Shown: positions 21,799 through 32,066 of the stretch, piece after piece
Position numbering within the stretch: the stretch's first letter is position 1
How the letters are laid out: the number at the start of each line of letters is the position of its first letter
NCBI RefSeq assembly: GCF_002119665.1
Contig: NZ_CP021111.1
Coordinates: 1,798,001 to 1,862,000, forward strand
Reading direction: 5' to 3'
Length of the DNA: 64,000 bases
Source of the DNA: Bordetella genomosp. 13
Lineage (GTDB): Bacteria; Pseudomonadota; Gammaproteobacteria; Burkholderiales; Burkholderiaceae_B
The notes under the pieces: model-generated
What the model saw: the letters and a program-made list of their open reading frames with translations, nothing else
What the model was told of the DNA's origin: nothing
Database searches by the model: none
Translations under genes and position numbers: made by a program

Positions 21799-23286
21799 TC
21801 AGCCCTGCCCCGCCTGCGCGGCGGCGGGCTGCGTGGCGACGGTGTGCTCGGTCCAGCCCCCGCCCAGCGCCCGGTACAGCGCGATCAGGTTGGACAGCCG
21901 CGCCAGGCGCGTATTGATCAGGGTCTGCTGCGCCGAGTACAGCGAACGCTGCGAATCCAGCACCGTCAGGTAGTTGTCGATGCCCTGGTCGAAGCGCTGC
22001 CGCGACACCGTGTAGGCGCGCTGGCTGGCGTCCACCAGCAGCCGCTGCGAGCGGATCTGCTCGTCCAGCGTGCCGCGTCCGGCCAGCGCGTCGGCCACTT
22101 CGCGGAAGCCGGCCTGGATGGCCTGCTCGTAGCGCGCGATCTCGATGCGCTTCTGCAGCTTGGCCACGTCCAGCCCGGCCAGCAGCGAGCCGCCGGCGAA
22201 GATGGGCGTGGTGATCTGGGGCGCGAAGCTCCAGGCTCCCGAGCCCGAATCGAACAGGCCGCCCAGGCTGGCGCTGGCCGTGCCTATGCTGCCGGTCAGG
22301 CTGATGCTGGGAAAGAACGCCGCGCGCGCCGCGCCGATGTTGGCGTTGGCGCCCTGCAGCAGGTGCTCGGCGGCCCGGATGTCGGGACGGCGCACCAGCA
22401 GGTCGGACGGCAGGCCGGCCGGCAGATCCAGCGGCAGCACGTCGTCGGGCAGCGGGCGCACCTGGTCCAGCTGCGCCGCCACGTCGGCGGGCAGCGGCTG
22501 GCCGATGAGCAGCACCAGCGCGTTGCGGTCCTGCGCCACCTGCCGCGTGTACTGCGACAGATTTGCTTCGGCGGTGCGCAGCGAGATCTCGGCCTGGCTC
22601 AGGTCGAGGTCGGTGGCCACGCCCAGGTCGTAGCTCTGGCGGGTCAGGTCGTATGACTCTTTCTGGGCCTTGAACGTATCGCGGGTCAGGCCCAGCAGTT
22701 CCTGGTCGGCGCGCAGCGTCAGATAGGCGTTGGCCGTTTCCGCGATCAGGGCGAGTTGCGTGGCGATGCGGGTCTCGTCCTGCGCCAGGTAAGTCTGCAG
22801 CGCCTGTTCGCTGAGGCTGCGGATGCGGCCGAACAGGTCCAGTTCCCACGCCGTGGTGGCCAGGCCCACCTGGTAGCTGCGGCTGGTGGCGGCGTTGCCC
22901 GACTGGGTCAGGTCGCCCGGCGTGCGCTGGGCCTGCGCCGTGCCCGCCACCCCGAGGCCCGGCAGCAGGTCGGCGCGCTCGATGCGGTACTGCGCGCGCG
23001 CCACCTCGACGTTCAGCGCGGCCACGCGCAGGTCGCGGTTGTCGGCTAGCGACAGCTCGATCAGCCGCTGCAGCACCGGATCGCGGAAGAAATCGCGCCA
23101 ACCCACGTCGGCCGCGGCGCCCTGCACGGGCGTGCCCTGCCCGGCCTGCCGGTCGTACGCCGGGCCGGTGGGATAGGCAGCGTCCACCGGCGCGGCGGGA
23201 CGTTCGTAAGTGGGTGCCAGGGAGCAGCCCGCGAGGGCGGCCGCCAGCGCCATGGACGACAGAGGCTTGAGGGCGAACCGCATCAT
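21799..23286 (-). CDS. Outer-membrane efflux lipoprotein (OprM/NodT type, TolC superfamily)
   Basis: 495 residues. The signal peptide ends in a lipobox (LAAALAGCS), followed by LAPTYERP, typical of OprM-like factors. Two OEP repeats follow, with coiled-coil helices such as [16 protein letters not shown] and the [16 protein letters not shown] block. Three copies would form the tunnel across the outer membrane for the RND pump encoded upstream. It overlaps the permease gene stop by 4 bases and is the last gene of the operon. Confidence 0.93.
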   Translation of the reverse strand: MMRFALKPLSSMALAAALAGCSLAPTYERPAAPVDAAYPTGPAYDRQAGQGTPVQGAAADVGWRDFFRDPVLQRLIELSLADNRDLRVAALNVEVARAQYRIERADLLPGLGVAGTAQAQRTPGDLTQSGNAATSRSYQVGLATTAWELDLFGRIRSLSEQALQTYLAQDETRIATQLALIAETANAYLTLRADQELLGLTRDTFKAQKESYDLTRQSYDLGVATDLDLSQAEISLRTAEANLSQYTRQVAQDRNALVLLIGQPLPADVAAQLDQVRPLPDDVLPLDLPAGLPSDLLVRRPDIRAAEHLLQGANANIGAARAAFFPSISLTGSIGTASASLGGLFDSGSGAWSFAPQITTPIFAGGSLLAGLDVAKLQKRIEIARYEQAIQAGFREVADALAGRGTLDEQIRSQRLLVDASQRAYTVSRQRFDQGIDNYLTVLDSQRSLYSAQQTLINTRLARLSNLIALYRALGGGWTEHTVATQPAAAQAGQG

Positions 23287-26200
23287 GCGTGGCCTCCGGT
23301 GGAGGTGTCGGCCGGACGGCCGTGAGCGTCGTGCGCCTCCTCGCTTTCGCTCTGGCGCTTGACCCGGAATAGACGCAGCATCATGACGAAGAACAGGGGT
23401 ACGAAGAAGATGGCCAGGAAGGTGCCGGTCAGCATGCCGCCGATCACGCCGGTGCCGATGGCGTTCTGGCTGCCCGAGCCCGCGCCGGTGGAAATGGCCA
23501 GCGGCACCACGCCCAGGATGAAAGCCAGCGACGTCATCAGGATGGGCCGCAGGCGCTGGCGCGCGGCATGCACCGCGGCCTCGGCCAGGCTGGCCCCTCT
23601 TTCGAAGTGCTCCTTGGCGAACTCGACGATGAGAATCGCGTTCTTCGCCGTCAGGCCCACTGTGGTCAACAGCCCCACCTGGAAGTACACGTCGTTGGAC
23701 AGCCCGCGCAGCAAGGTGGCCAGCAGCGCGCCCACCACGCCCAGCGGCACCACCAGCATCACCGCGGTCGGAATGCTCCAGCTTTCATACAGCGCGGCCA
23801 GGCACAGGAACACCACGATCAGCGAGATGGCGTAGAGCGCCGGCGCCTGCGCGCCCGCCAGGCGTTCCTCGAACGACAGGCCCGTCCATTCGAAGCCGAT
23901 GCCGGCCGGCAGCGTGCGCGCGATGCGCTCCATCTCAGCCATGGCCTCGCCCGAGCTGTAGCCGGGCGCCGCCTGGCCCTGGATGTTGTACGAGGGCACG
24001 CCGTTGTAGCGGTTGAGCTTCTGCGGACCATAGGTCCATTCCGCCGTGGCGAAGGCCGAGAACGGCACCATCTGGCCCTCCGCGTTGCGCACGTACCACT
24101 TCTGCAGGTCTTCGGGCAGCATGCGCGCCGAGGCATCGCCCTGCACGAACACCTTCTTCACACGGCCGCGGTCGATGAAGTCGTTGACGTACGAGCCGCC
24201 CCACGCGGTGGACAGCGTCTGGTTGATCGACGCGATCGACACTCCCAGCGTGCGCGCCTTCTCGCGGTCGATGTTCAGTTGATACTGCGGCGCGTCCTCG
24301 ATGCCGTTGGGCCGCACCGCCGCCAGCAGCGGGCTCTGGCGGGCCTCGCCCAGCAGCTTGTTGCGGGCCTCGAGCAGCTTCTCGTGGCCCAGGCCGGCCT
24401 GGTCCATCAGCTGGAAGTCGAAGCCCGACGCGTTGCCCAGCTCGAGCACCGCGGGCGGCGCGAACACCGCGATCTGCGCGTCGCGCAGGGTCTTGGCGAA
24501 CGCGGCGTTGGCGCGCGCGGCCACGGCCGGCGCGCGCTGCTCGTCGGTCGTGCGCTCTTCCCAGTCGCGCAGGCGCACGAACATGATGGCCGCGTTCTGG
24601 CCGCGACCGCCGAAGTTGAAGCCGGACACCATGAACACTGACTGCACGCTGTCCTTTTCCTGCTCCAGGAAGTACTTCAGCGCCTGGTCGATGGTCTGGC
24701 GGGTGCGCTCGGTGGTGGCGCCGGGAGGCGCCTGCACCTGGGCGAACAGAATGCCCTGGTCTTCCTCGGGCAGGAAGGCCGTGGGAATGCGCGTGAACAG
24801 CCACGCCATGCCGACGAGGATGAGCGCGTAGATGAGCAGCAGCCGCTTGCCGCGCCCCAGGCTGCGCGACACCGAGTTCGCATAGCCGTGGCTGGCGCGG
24901 TCGAAATGCCGGTTGAACCAGCCGAAGAACCCCTTGCGCGGGCCGTGGCTGGGCTTCTTGAGCATGGTGGCGCACAGGGCCGGCGTGAAGACGATGGCCA
25001 CGATGACGGACAGCACCATCGAGGACACGATGGTGATGGAGAACTGCCGGTAGATGACGCCGGTGGAGCCGCCGAAGAACGCCATGGGCACGAACACCGC
25101 CGACAGCACCATGGCGATGCCCACCAGGGCGCCGGTGATCTGGTCCATGGACTTGCGGGTGGCCTGCTTGGGCGACAGGCCCTCTTCCTCCATGACCCGC
25201 TCGACGTTCTCGACCACCACGATGGCATCGTCCACCAGCAGGCCGATGGCCAGCACCATGCCGAACATGGTCAGCGTGTTGATGGAGTACCCGAAGGCGG
25301 CCAGCACGCCGAAGGTGCCGAGCAGCACCACCGGCACGGCCAGCGTCGGCACCAGCGTCGCCCGCAGGTTCTGCAGGAACAGGTACATCACCAGGAACAC
25401 CAGGATGATGGCCTCGAAGAGCGTGTGGATCACGCCCTCGATCGACAGCGTCACGAACGGCGTGGTGTCGTACGGATAGACCACGTCCATGCCGGGCGGG
25501 AAGAACGGCTTGAGGCGGTCGATCGTGGCGCGCACGTTGTCCGCTGTGTCCAGCGCGTTGGCGCCGGGCGCCAGCTTGATGGCCAGGCCCGCGGCCGGGC
25601 GGCCGTTGTAGGTGCTGTCGATGGCGTACGTCTGCGGACCGAGCTCGATGCGGGCGACGTCGGCCAGGCGCACGCGCGAGCCGTCGGGATTGACCTTGAG
25701 CAGGATGCGGCCGAACTCTTCGGGCGTCTGCAGGCGCGACGGGCCGACGACGGTGGCGTTGAGCTGCTGCCCGCGCAGCGCCGGCAGGCCGCCGACCTGG
25801 CCCGAGGACACCTGCACGTTCTGCTCTTCGATCGCCTGCGTGACGTCGGGAGCCGTCAGGCTATAGTTCACCAGCTTGTCCGGATCGATCCAGATGCGCA
25901 TGGCGTACGACGAGCCGAACAGCTGGAAGTCGCCCACGCCCGACGTGCGGCTGATCGGGTCCTGCACGTAGGACGCCACGTAGTCGGCGATGTCCGCCCG
26001 GCCGAAGTCGGGATTGCTGGACACGAAGCCGGCCACGATCAGGAAGTTCTTGGTGGCCTTGGTGATGCGGATGCCCTGCTGCTGCACTTCCAGCGGCAGC
26101 AAAGGCTGCGCCACCGCCAGCTTGTTCTGCACCTGCACCTGCGCGATGTCGGGGCTGGTGCCTTGCGCGAAGGTCAGCGTGATGGTCATGCTGCCATCGG

Positions 26201-26450
26201 AATTGCTCTCGGACGAGATGTACTGCAGCCCGTCCAGGCCGTTCATCTGCTGCTCGATGACCTGCACCACGGTGTCCTGCACCGTCTGCGCGGAGGCGCC
26301 GGGGTACGTGACCTGCACCGCGATGGAAGGCGGCGCGATGTTGGGGTACTGGGCGACGGGCAGAGACAGGATGGACAGCGCGCCCGCCAGCATCAGCACG
26401 ATGGCGATGACCCAGGCGAAGACGGGCCTGTCGATGAAAAACTTGGCCAT
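23283..26450 (-). CDS. acrB: RND multidrug efflux permease (AcrB/MexB family, HAE1)
   Basis: 1055 residues. It is a twelve-helix inner-membrane proton/drug antiporter of the hydrophobe/amphiphile efflux class. The N-terminus ([17 protein letters not shown]) is almost invariant in AcrB homologues. The proton-relay aspartates are in [14 protein letters not shown] and the partner lysine in [16 protein letters not shown]. Two large periplasmic loops, with [20 protein letters not shown] substrate-domain sequence, are full length. The adaptor gene is 12 bases upstream and the outer-membrane gene overlaps its stop. The substrates cannot be read from the sequence; the symbol is by family only. Confidence 0.93.
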   Translation of the reverse strand: MAKFFIDRPVFAWVIAIVLMLAGALSILSLPVAQYPNIAPPSIAVQVTYPGASAQTVQDTVVQVIEQQMNGLDGLQYISSESNSDGSMTITLTFAQGTSPDIAQVQVQNKLAVAQPLLPLEVQQQGIRITKATKNFLIVAGFVSSNPDFGRADIADYVASYVQDPISRTSGVGDFQLFGSSYAMRIWIDPDKLVNYSLTAPDVTQAIEEQNVQVSSGQVGGLPALRGQQLNATVVGPSRLQTPEEFGRILLKVNPDGSRVRLADVARIELGPQTYAIDSTYNGRPAAGLAIKLAPGANALDTADNVRATIDRLKPFFPPGMDVVYPYDTTPFVTLSIEGVIHTLFEAIILVFLVMYLFLQNLRATLVPTLAVPVVLLGTFGVLAAFGYSINTLTMFGMVLAIGLLVDDAIVVVENVERVMEEEGLSPKQATRKSMDQITGALVGIAMVLSAVFVPMAFFGGSTGVIYRQFSITIVSSMVLSVIVAIVFTPALCATMLKKPSHGPRKGFFGWFNRHFDRASHGYANSVSRSLGRGKRLLLIYALILVGMAWLFTRIPTAFLPEEDQGILFAQVQAPPGATTERTRQTIDQALKYFLEQEKDSVQSVFMVSGFNFGGRGQNAAIMFVRLRDWEERTTDEQRAPAVAARANAAFAKTLRDAQIAVFAPPAVLELGNASGFDFQLMDQAGLGHEKLLEARNKLLGEARQSPLLAAVRPNGIEDAPQYQLNIDREKARTLGVSIASINQTLSTAWGGSYVNDFIDRGRVKKVFVQGDASARMLPEDLQKWYVRNAEGQMVPFSAFATAEWTYGPQKLNRYNGVPSYNIQGQAAPGYSSGEAMAEMERIARTLPAGIGFEWTGLSFEERLAGAQAPALYAISLIVVFLCLAALYESWSIPTAVMLVVPLGVVGALLATLLRGLSNDVYFQVGLLTTVGLTAKNAILIVEFAKEHFERGASLAEAAVHAARQRLRPILMTSLAFILGVVPLAISTGAGSGSQNAIGTGVIGGMLTGTFLAIFFVPLFFVMMLRLFRVKRQSESEEAHDAHGRPADTSTGGHA

Positions 26451-26462
26451 GCGCAGGCTCCG

Positions 26463-27668
26463 TTACTTCGCTTGAGGGGCGGATTGGGCGGCTTGCGCCT
26501 GGCCGGGCTGGGCCGGCGGGGTCCATTCGGAAGCCGCCACCTCGATGCCCGGTCGTACCTGTTGCAGCCCTTCGACCACGACCTTCTCGCCGGCCGACAG
26601 GCCGTCGGTGACCAGCCACTGATCCCCCACGGCCCGGTCGGCCTTGAGCAGGCGCAGCTCGACCTTGTTCTCGGCGTTGACCACCAGCGCCGTCGGCTGG
26701 CCGCGCTGGTTGCGCGTGACGCCGCGCTGCGGCACCAGCAGGCCCTCGGGCGCCACGCCCTCGGACAAGCGCGCGCGCACGTACATGCCGGGCAGCAGCT
26801 TGCGGTCGGGGTTGGGGAATACGGCGCGCACCACGACCGATCCGGTGGAGGGGTCGACGGTGACCTCGGAGAACTGCAGCTTGCCGGTCTGCGCGTAGCG
26901 CGTGCCGTCCTCGAGCGTCAGCGTGACCTCGGCCGCCTGCTCGCCGCCGCTCTGCTTGAGCATGCCCTCGGCCAGCGCGCTCTTCAGGCGCAGCAGCTGC
27001 ACGCTGGACTGCGTGACGTCGACGTAGATGGGGTCGATCTGCTGCACCGTGGCGATGGGCGTGGTCTGGTTGGCCGTAACCAGCGCGCCTTCGGTGACCG
27101 CCGAGCGGCCGATGATGCCGTCGATGGGCGACAGGACCTTGGTGTAGACCAGATTGATGCGGGCGGTGTCCAGCGCTGCCTTGGCCGCCAGCACGTCGGC
27201 GGCCGCCTGGTCGCGCGCGGCCACGGCGTCGTCGTAGGTCTGGCGGCTGACCGCGCGCGTCTCGGCCAGCGGCTTGTAGCGCTGCACCAGCAGGCTGGCC
27301 GTGCGAGCCTGGGCCTCGGCGCGCGCCAGCGCCGCCTTGCGGCTGTCGAACTCGGCCTGGTATAGCGCGGGATCGATCTGGTAGAGCTGCTGGCGAGCCT
27401 TGACCTCGCCGCCTTCCGTGAACAGGCGCTTCTGCAGAATGCCGTTGACCTGCGGGCGGACCTCGGCGCTGCGGAAGGCGGAGGTGCGGCCGGGCAACTC
27501 GGTGAACAAGGAAACGGGCTGCGTCTTGAGCGTGACCACGCCGACTTGCGGCTTGGCGGCCTGAGCCTGTTGCGGCGCGTCCTGCTTGCCGCACGCGGCC
27601 AGCCCGAACGCCAACGCGGTGACGACCAGCGCGCTGGCGCCACGCGAGACCAGATTGTTCTTGTTCAT
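26463..27668 (-). CDS. acrA: RND efflux periplasmic adaptor (membrane fusion protein, AcrA/MexA family)
   Basis: 401 residues from ATG 27668. The lipoprotein signal ends with LAFGLAACGKQ. A barrel-sandwich (lipoyl-like) domain follows, with FTELPGRTSAFRSAEVRPQ and VNGILQKRLF, then an alpha-hairpin (ALARAEAQARTASLLVQRY) and a beta-barrel (GALVTANQTTPIATVQQIDP). It links the permease to the outer-membrane channel. An ATG nine bases further upstream in frame is also possible. Promoter and operator must lie in the 370-base gap upstream; no regulator gene is adjacent. Confidence 0.92.
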   Translation of the reverse strand: MNKNNLVSRGASALVVTALAFGLAACGKQDAPQQAQAAKPQVGVVTLKTQPVSLFTELPGRTSAFRSAEVRPQVNGILQKRLFTEGGEVKARQQLYQIDPALYQAEFDSRKAALARAEAQARTASLLVQRYKPLAETRAVSRQTYDDAVAARDQAAADVLAAKAALDTARINLVYTKVLSPIDGIIGRSAVTEGALVTANQTTPIATVQQIDPIYVDVTQSSVQLLRLKSALAEGMLKQSGGEQAAEVTLTLEDGTRYAQTGKLQFSEVTVDPSTGSVVVRAVFPNPDRKLLPGMYVRARLSEGVAPEGLLVPQRGVTRNQRGQPTALVVNAENKVELRLLKADRAVGDQWLVTDGLSAGEKVVVEGLQQVRPGIEVAASEWTPPAQPGQAQAAQSAPQAK

Positions 27669-27742
27669 ACCTTGCATTCCCGGAACATTGACACACCACG
27701 CCCGCCGTTGCCGGCTGGCTGGGAGAGTTGACTTCGTACTGC

Positions 27743-27764
27743 CCGCAGCAGCGGTATGCTGCGG
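27743..27764. promoter_or_regulatory. Inverted repeat, candidate repressor operator of the efflux operon
   Basis: CCGCAGCA and TGCTGCGG form a perfect 8-bp inverted repeat with a 6-base spacer, 75 bases upstream of the adaptor start. There is no T-tract on the minus strand, so it is not a terminator for that direction. The geometry would suit a TetR- or MarR-like dimer, but no such gene is adjacent. Confidence 0.35.
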
Positions 27765-27904
27765 CGCAAAAAACCGCCATTGTGCGCCATTATCGGGACG
27801 GAACCAACAAACCCCTGGCGAAAACAGTGTTCCAGTGACGGGACAATGGGGCGCGACACGCGGGCTGGCGACCTCTGCGACGCGGTGCAGCACAACGCTT
27901 GACC

Positions 27905-27932
27905 CGAAGAAACCGGCGGGAGTTCCCGCCGG
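27905..27932 (-). terminator. Probable Rho-independent terminator of the RluF-like gene
   Basis: A 9-bp perfect stem (CCGGCGGGA / TCCCGCCGG, 27913-27932) is followed on the minus strand by TTTCTTC. It lies about 105 bases downstream of the pseudouridine synthase stop codon. Confidence 0.5.
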
Positions 27933-28037
27933 CGCACATCCGCAGCCGGGCAGGATAACGCCGCGGCCGGGCCGTTCAAACGCGGAGAAACGCGCTGAAA
28001 TAGGTGTTGCTGTAAGTAAACGAGCCGCGGCGGCCGG

Positions 28038-28769
28038 CTAGAAGCGCTCGTCGTCGCGCAGATAGCGCCATTGGCCGGGCGGTAGATCGCCCAGCGACAC
28101 GCCGCCGATACGCACGCGCTTCAGGCCGATCACCTTCAGCCCGACCATTTCGCACATGCGACGGATCTGCCGCTTCTTGCCTTCGCGCAGCACGAAGCGC
28201 AGCTGGTCGGCGTTCTGCCAGCGCACTTGCGCGGGCCGCAACGCCTTGCCGTCCAGGGACAAGCCGTGGTTCAGCAGCGCCAGGCCGTTCTCGGTGAGCC
28301 GGCCCTGCACGCGCACCAGGTATTCCTTCTCGACCGACGAGTCTTCGCCGATCAACATCTTGGCGATGCGACCGTCCTGGGTCAGCACCAGCAGGCCCTG
28401 CGAATCGATGTCCAGCCGCCCGGCGGCGGCCAGCCCGATCAGGTGGGAGCGTTCGAAACGCCGAGGCGAGCGGTCGCCGGCGTAGCGGGACGCGGCCTGC
28501 ACCAGCGCCACCGCCGGCGTGTAGCCCTTCTCGGCCTGTCCGGACACGTAGCCCACCGGCTTGTTCAGCAGCACGGTGACGCGCGCGGTCTGGCGGGCCT
28601 GCGCGGCGCGCTCGAGCGTGATGACCTGATTCGGATAGGCGCGCGCGCCCAGCTCGGACACCACCTCGCCGTCCACCCGCACCCAGCCGCGCTCGATGTA
28701 GGCGTCGGCCTCGCGCCGCGAACAGAGACCGCGCTCGGACATCAGCTTGGAGATGCGCACTTTTTCCAT
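28038..28769 (-). CDS. rluF: rRNA pseudouridine synthase (RsuA/RluF family)
   Basis: 243 residues. An N-terminal S4 RNA-binding domain ([21 protein letters not shown], split here as residues 5-25) is followed by the RsuA-family catalytic domain. The active-site aspartate is D120 in [17 protein letters not shown], and the C-terminal [14 protein letters not shown] block is conserved. The sequence order and the short length look most like RluF (23S rRNA), but RluB, RluE and RsuA share the same motifs, so the target base is not certain. It is monocistronic and divergent from ubiC. Confidence 0.82.
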   Translation of the reverse strand: MEKVRISKLMSERGLCSRREADAYIERGWVRVDGEVVSELGARAYPNQVITLERAAQARQTARVTVLLNKPVGYVSGQAEKGYTPAVALVQAASRYAGDRSPRRFERSHLIGLAAAGRLDIDSQGLLVLTQDGRIAKMLIGEDSSVEKEYLVRVQGRLTENGLALLNHGLSLDGKALRPAQVRWQNADQLRFVLREGKKRQIRRMCEMVGLKVIGLKRVRIGGVSLGDLPPGQWRYLRDDERF

Positions 28770-28867
28770 GGGGCGGTATTGTAGGCCCGTTCAGGCCGCG
28801 GGCCGGCCGCGCGAGGGCCGGGCCGGAAAGCCTGCGTGGACCGGCGACGCCGGCCCACGCGGCGGCT

Positions 28868-28876
28868 TGGCATAAT
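28868..28876 (+). promoter_or_regulatory. Extended -10 promoter of ubiC
   Basis: TGG followed by CATAAT (28871-28876) makes an extended -10 (TGn plus a 5 of 6 hexamer). Its end is only 8 bases before the ubiC ATG, so transcription would start at about 28883 and the mRNA would be nearly leaderless. No ribosome binding site is visible before the ATG, in agreement. Confidence 0.45.
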
Positions 28877-28884
28877 AGCGGCCC

Positions 28885-29505
28885 ATGAAGATTCCCTGCC
28901 CCACCAGCAGCCTCGGCTGGCATGCCGCGCCTGCCCCGTCGGCGCCTCCCCTGGTCAAAACCTGGCTGGCGCGGCCTGGCGCCCTCACTGCCGGACTGCG
29001 CGCCCTGGGCGCCTTCCGGTTGCGCGTGCTGGGCGAGTACGCGCAAGGCGTGCCGCCCGACGAGGCGCACGGCATGGGCCTGGCGCCCGGTACGCCCGTC
29101 TGGGTGCGGGAGATCGTGATGTCCGTCGACGGCGTCGACGCGGTGATGGCGCGCAGCCTGACGCCTTTGCAAGCCTCGCACGGCGTTTGGCAAGGCATGC
29201 GCCGGCTGCGCACGCGGCCGCTGGCGGACATGCTGTATCACGACCGCGGCATCCGCCGCTCGGCCTTCGCATGCAGCACGGTGAAACGCGGCGTGGCGCT
29301 GCGCGGCCCGGCGCGCAACGTGCTGCCGGCGGACACGCGGGAGAGCGCCGGGCTGTGGGCGCGCCGTTCGGCGTTCTGGCGCGCGGGCCAGCCGCTGCTG
29401 GTCACCGAGTGCTTCATGCCGGGCTTCTGGGCGGCCGCCGCGGCCAGACCCGAGGCGGTCGGGCAGCAAGCCTGGGACGCGGGCGGCGCGGCGCGGCGGC
29501 GGTAA
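28885..29505 (+). CDS. ubiC: Chorismate--pyruvate lyase
   Basis: 206 residues. UbiC splits chorismate into pyruvate and 4-hydroxybenzoate, the first committed step of ubiquinone synthesis, in the cytoplasm. Recognisable family blocks are LTAGLRALGAFRLRVL, VWVREIVMSVDG, PLADMLYHD near the middle and the C-terminal RRSAFWRAGQPLLVTECF. The prenyltransferase gene ubiA, often next to it, is not seen. The start is supported by the N-terminus and by the promoter placed directly in front. Confidence 0.88.
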   Translation: MKIPCPTSSLGWHAAPAPSAPPLVKTWLARPGALTAGLRALGAFRLRVLGEYAQGVPPDEAHGMGLAPGTPVWVREIVMSVDGVDAVMARSLTPLQASHGVWQGMRRLRTRPLADMLYHDRGIRRSAFACSTVKRGVALRGPARNVLPADTRESAGLWARRSAFWRAGQPLLVTECFMPGFWAAAAARPEAVGQQAWDAGGAARRR

Positions 29506-29528
29506 GAGGCGGGCCGGGGCGTCCTGCC

Positions 29529-29534
29529 TATAAT
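29529..29534 (+). promoter_or_regulatory. Candidate -10 element of the radical SAM gene
   Basis: A perfect TATAAT lies in the 83-base gap between ubiC and the radical SAM gene, 55 bases before ATG 29589. The region 16-18 bases upstream has no recognisable -35. Confidence 0.4.
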
Positions 29535-29588
29535 TACCGGCCCTGGATCCCTTACCGCGCCCGGCCTGCCACAGTCCGGCCGAGTTTC

Positions 29589-31502
29589 ATGTGCGCCTTG
29601 CCTTTGCGCGTGCTGTCCGTCATTCCGCCGATGACGCAGCTGAATACGCCCTATCCCTCCACCGCCTACCTTACCGGCTTCCTGCGTTCGCGCGGGGTCG
29701 CGTCGTTCCAGGAAGATCTGGCGCTCGCGCTGGTACTGCGGCTGTTGTCGGCGGACGGGCTGCGGGCCGTAGCCGAGCGTGTCGCCGCGCTGCCAGCCGG
29801 CCGACACAGCCCATCGGTGCAGGCGTTCGTGGCGCAGCAGGCGCGCTACCTGGCCACCATCGAGCCCGCGATCGCATTTTTGCAGGGGCGCGACTCGACC
29901 TTGGCCCATCGCATCGCGGGACGCAACTATCTGCCCGAGGGCCCGCGCTTTCGCTCGCTGGACGTGTACATCGACGAGGAAGGCGGCGATCCGCTGGGAT
30001 GGGCATTCGGCGCGCTGGGCCTGCATGATCGGGCCAAGCACCTGGCCACCCTGTACCTGAACGACCTGGCCGACGTACTGCGCGACGCCATCGATGCACG
30101 GTTCGAGTTCGTGCGCTACGCAGAATCGCTGGCCGGCAGCCAGCCCACGTTCGATCCCTTGGCAGAGGCCCTGGCGGCGCCGGCCAACCTGGTCGACGAG
30201 ACGCTGCGCGGACTGACCGTGGAGGCCCTGGCTCGCCATGCGCCCACGATGGTGCTGCTGTCGGTGCCCTTCCCGGGCAACGTGTATGCCGCCTTCCGTA
30301 TCGCGCAGACGATCAAGCAACAGGACCCCGGCATTGTCACCGTGCTGGGCGGCGGCTTCGTCAACACCGAGTTGCGCGAACTGAAAGACCCGCGCGTGTT
30401 CGATTACTTCGACTATGTCACGCTGGACGCCGGCGAGCGGCCCCTGCTGGCGCTGATGGAGCACGTGCAAAGCCAGCGGTCGCGCCAGCGCCTGGTGCGC
30501 ACGTTCCTGCGCGACCCGGAAACCGGCGCGGTACGGTACGTGAACATGGTCGAGCCCGACGTCGCCTTCGAAGAAGTCGGCACGCCGACGTGGGACGGCC
30601 TGCCCCTGGACCGCTACCTGTCGCTGCTGGACATGCTGAACCCGATGCACCGCCTGTGGAGCGACGGGCGCTGGAACAAGCTGACCGTGGCGCACGGCTG
30701 CTATTGGAAGAAGTGCAGCTTCTGCGACGTGAGCCTGGACTATATCGGCCGCTACGAGGGCGCCTCGGCCAAGGTGCTGGCGGATCGCATCGAGGCCATC
30801 GTGCGCGAGACCGGACAGACGGGCTTTCACTTCGTCGACGAGGCCGCGCCGCCGAAGTCGCTGAAGGCGCTGGCGACCGAACTGATCGAACGCGGCGCCG
30901 GCATCTCGTGGTGGGGCAACATCCGCTTCGAAAAGACGTTCAGCCCCGAGCTGTGCCAGCTGCTGGCCGACAGCGGCTGTATCGCCGTGTCGGGCGGACT
31001 CGAGGTGGCGTCCGACCGGCTGTTGAACCTGATGAAGAAAGGCGTCTCGGTGGACCAGGTGGCGCGCGTGACGCGCGCCTTCACCGACGCTGGGATCCTG
31101 GTGCACGCCTATCTGATGTACGGCTTTCCCACGCAGACGGTGCAGGACACCGTGGACGCACTGGAATATGTGCGGCAGCTGTTTGCCAACGACTGCATCC
31201 AAAGCGGGTTCTTTCACCGCTTTGCCTGCACCGTGCATTCGCCGGTGGGCAAGCATCCCGAGGAGTACGGGGTAACGCTGCGGCCCCTGCCGCCCATCAC
31301 CTTCGCCAAGAACGACGTCGGTTTCCACGATCCCACGGGCGTGGACCATGATGCCCTGGGCCGCGCGCTGAAGAAGGCCATCTACAACTACATGCACGGC
31401 ATCGGCCTGGACGAGGACGTGCGCAGCTGGTTTCCGTTCAAGGTGCCGCGCACGACCGTGGCGCGTCACCGCATCAGCCGCGCGCTGGAACAGCGCGGCT
31501 AG
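29589..31502 (+). CDS. B12-binding-domain radical SAM protein, function unknown
   Basis: 637 residues from ATG 29589. The first 200 residues are family-specific. A cobalamin-binding-like Rossmann part follows (MVLLSVPFPGNVYAAFRIA, TVLGGGFVNTEL). The radical SAM core has the iron-sulfur cysteines in HGCYWKKCSFCDV, a CX4CX2C spacing that recurs in this group rather than the canonical CX3CX2C. FHFVDEAAPP and SGGLEVASDRLLNLMKKGV fit the rest of the TIM barrel. The DxHxxG cobalamin-ligand motif is absent, so cobalamin may be bound base-on or not at all. The substrate is unknown; the neighbours (ubiC, yaeQ) do not suggest one. Confidence 0.8.
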   Translation: MCALPLRVLSVIPPMTQLNTPYPSTAYLTGFLRSRGVASFQEDLALALVLRLLSADGLRAVAERVAALPAGRHSPSVQAFVAQQARYLATIEPAIAFLQGRDSTLAHRIAGRNYLPEGPRFRSLDVYIDEEGGDPLGWAFGALGLHDRAKHLATLYLNDLADVLRDAIDARFEFVRYAESLAGSQPTFDPLAEALAAPANLVDETLRGLTVEALARHAPTMVLLSVPFPGNVYAAFRIAQTIKQQDPGIVTVLGGGFVNTELRELKDPRVFDYFDYVTLDAGERPLLALMEHVQSQRSRQRLVRTFLRDPETGAVRYVNMVEPDVAFEEVGTPTWDGLPLDRYLSLLDMLNPMHRLWSDGRWNKLTVAHGCYWKKCSFCDVSLDYIGRYEGASAKVLADRIEAIVRETGQTGFHFVDEAAPPKSLKALATELIERGAGISWWGNIRFEKTFSPELCQLLADSGCIAVSGGLEVASDRLLNLMKKGVSVDQVARVTRAFTDAGILVHAYLMYGFPTQTVQDTVDALEYVRQLFANDCIQSGFFHRFACTVHSPVGKHPEEYGVTLRPLPPITFAKNDVGFHDPTGVDHDALGRALKKAIYNYMHGIGLDEDVRSWFPFKVPRTTVARHRISRALEQRG

Positions 31503-31532
31503 CGCGGCGCCGGGCCGGCGCCGGTCAGCAGG

Positions 31533-32066
31533 CTAGCGCCAGGTCTCCGGCTGCACCGTCACCTGCCCGGCATCGCAGGACACGTAGGCTTCGCCATCCT
31601 GCACGTTGACGTGCATGCTCATCGTGCGCTGGGCCAGTTCGCCCAGCGCCTGCGTCTGCGCGGACGGCAGGTAGACCACGCGCAGGTTGCGGGCGCGTTC
31701 GAGCTTGTTGCGCACGCCGTCCCACCACAGCTTGCTGGCATGGGCGTAGCAGTACACCACGACCTGGCGCGCGCGGCCGCAGGCCTTCAGGACGCGGCGC
31801 TCGTCGGGCTGGCCCACCTCGATCCACAACTCGATGTCGTCGGTGAGGTCCTTGAGCCAGACATCGGGCTCGTCCGTCTCGCTCAGCCCTTTGGTGAAGG
31901 CCAGCCGCTCGTCGCCGTGCAGCGCGAAGGCCAGCAGGCGCACCATCATGCGCTCGTCCGTCTCTGACGGGTGGCGGGCGATGGTAAGCGAATGGCTGCC
32001 GTAGTAGTGGCGATCGCTGTCGGCGACGTGCAGGTCGGCCTTGTAGATGGTTGCGCGCAGGGCCAT
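31533..32066 (-). CDS. yaeQ: YaeQ family protein
   Basis: 177 residues, the usual size. The sequence is diagnostic of YaeQ: MALRATIYKADLHVADSDRH at the start, [18 protein letters not shown], and DIELWIEVGQPDERRVLKA with the acidic and basic residues of a PD-(D/E)XK-like fold. E. coli YaeQ has been linked to suppression of rfaH loss, but its activity is unknown. It is convergent with the radical SAM gene, 30 bases apart, and divergent from the LysE-type gene. Confidence 0.9.
   Translation of the reverse strand: MALRATIYKADLHVADSDRHYYGSHSLTIARHPSETDERMMVRLLAFALHGDERLAFTKGLSETDEPDVWLKDLTDDIELWIEVGQPDERRVLKACGRARQVVVYCYAHASKLWWDGVRNKLERARNLRVVYLPSAQTQALGELAQRTMSMHVNVQDGEAYVSCDAGQVTVQPETWR

Larger units (their letters stand above)
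27669..28037. other. Intergenic region between the efflux operon and the pseudouridine synthase gene
   Basis: 369 bases without a supported gene. It holds a candidate operator near the efflux operon (27743-27764), a probable terminator for the pseudouridine synthase gene (27905-27932), and two copies of AATGGCG on the minus strand near 27775-27795. I could not place a convincing -35/-10 pair for the efflux operon. Confidence 0.5.

Noticed and set aside
24888..27365. Open frame of 825 codons on + across the efflux permease and adaptor genes.
   Set aside because: Shadow of the RND genes; the translation is His/Arg/Gln-rich without domains.
27913..27932. Hairpin upstream of the efflux operon as an operator.
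   Set aside because: It is followed by a T-rich stretch on the minus strand and lies behind the pseudouridine synthase gene, so a terminator explains it better.
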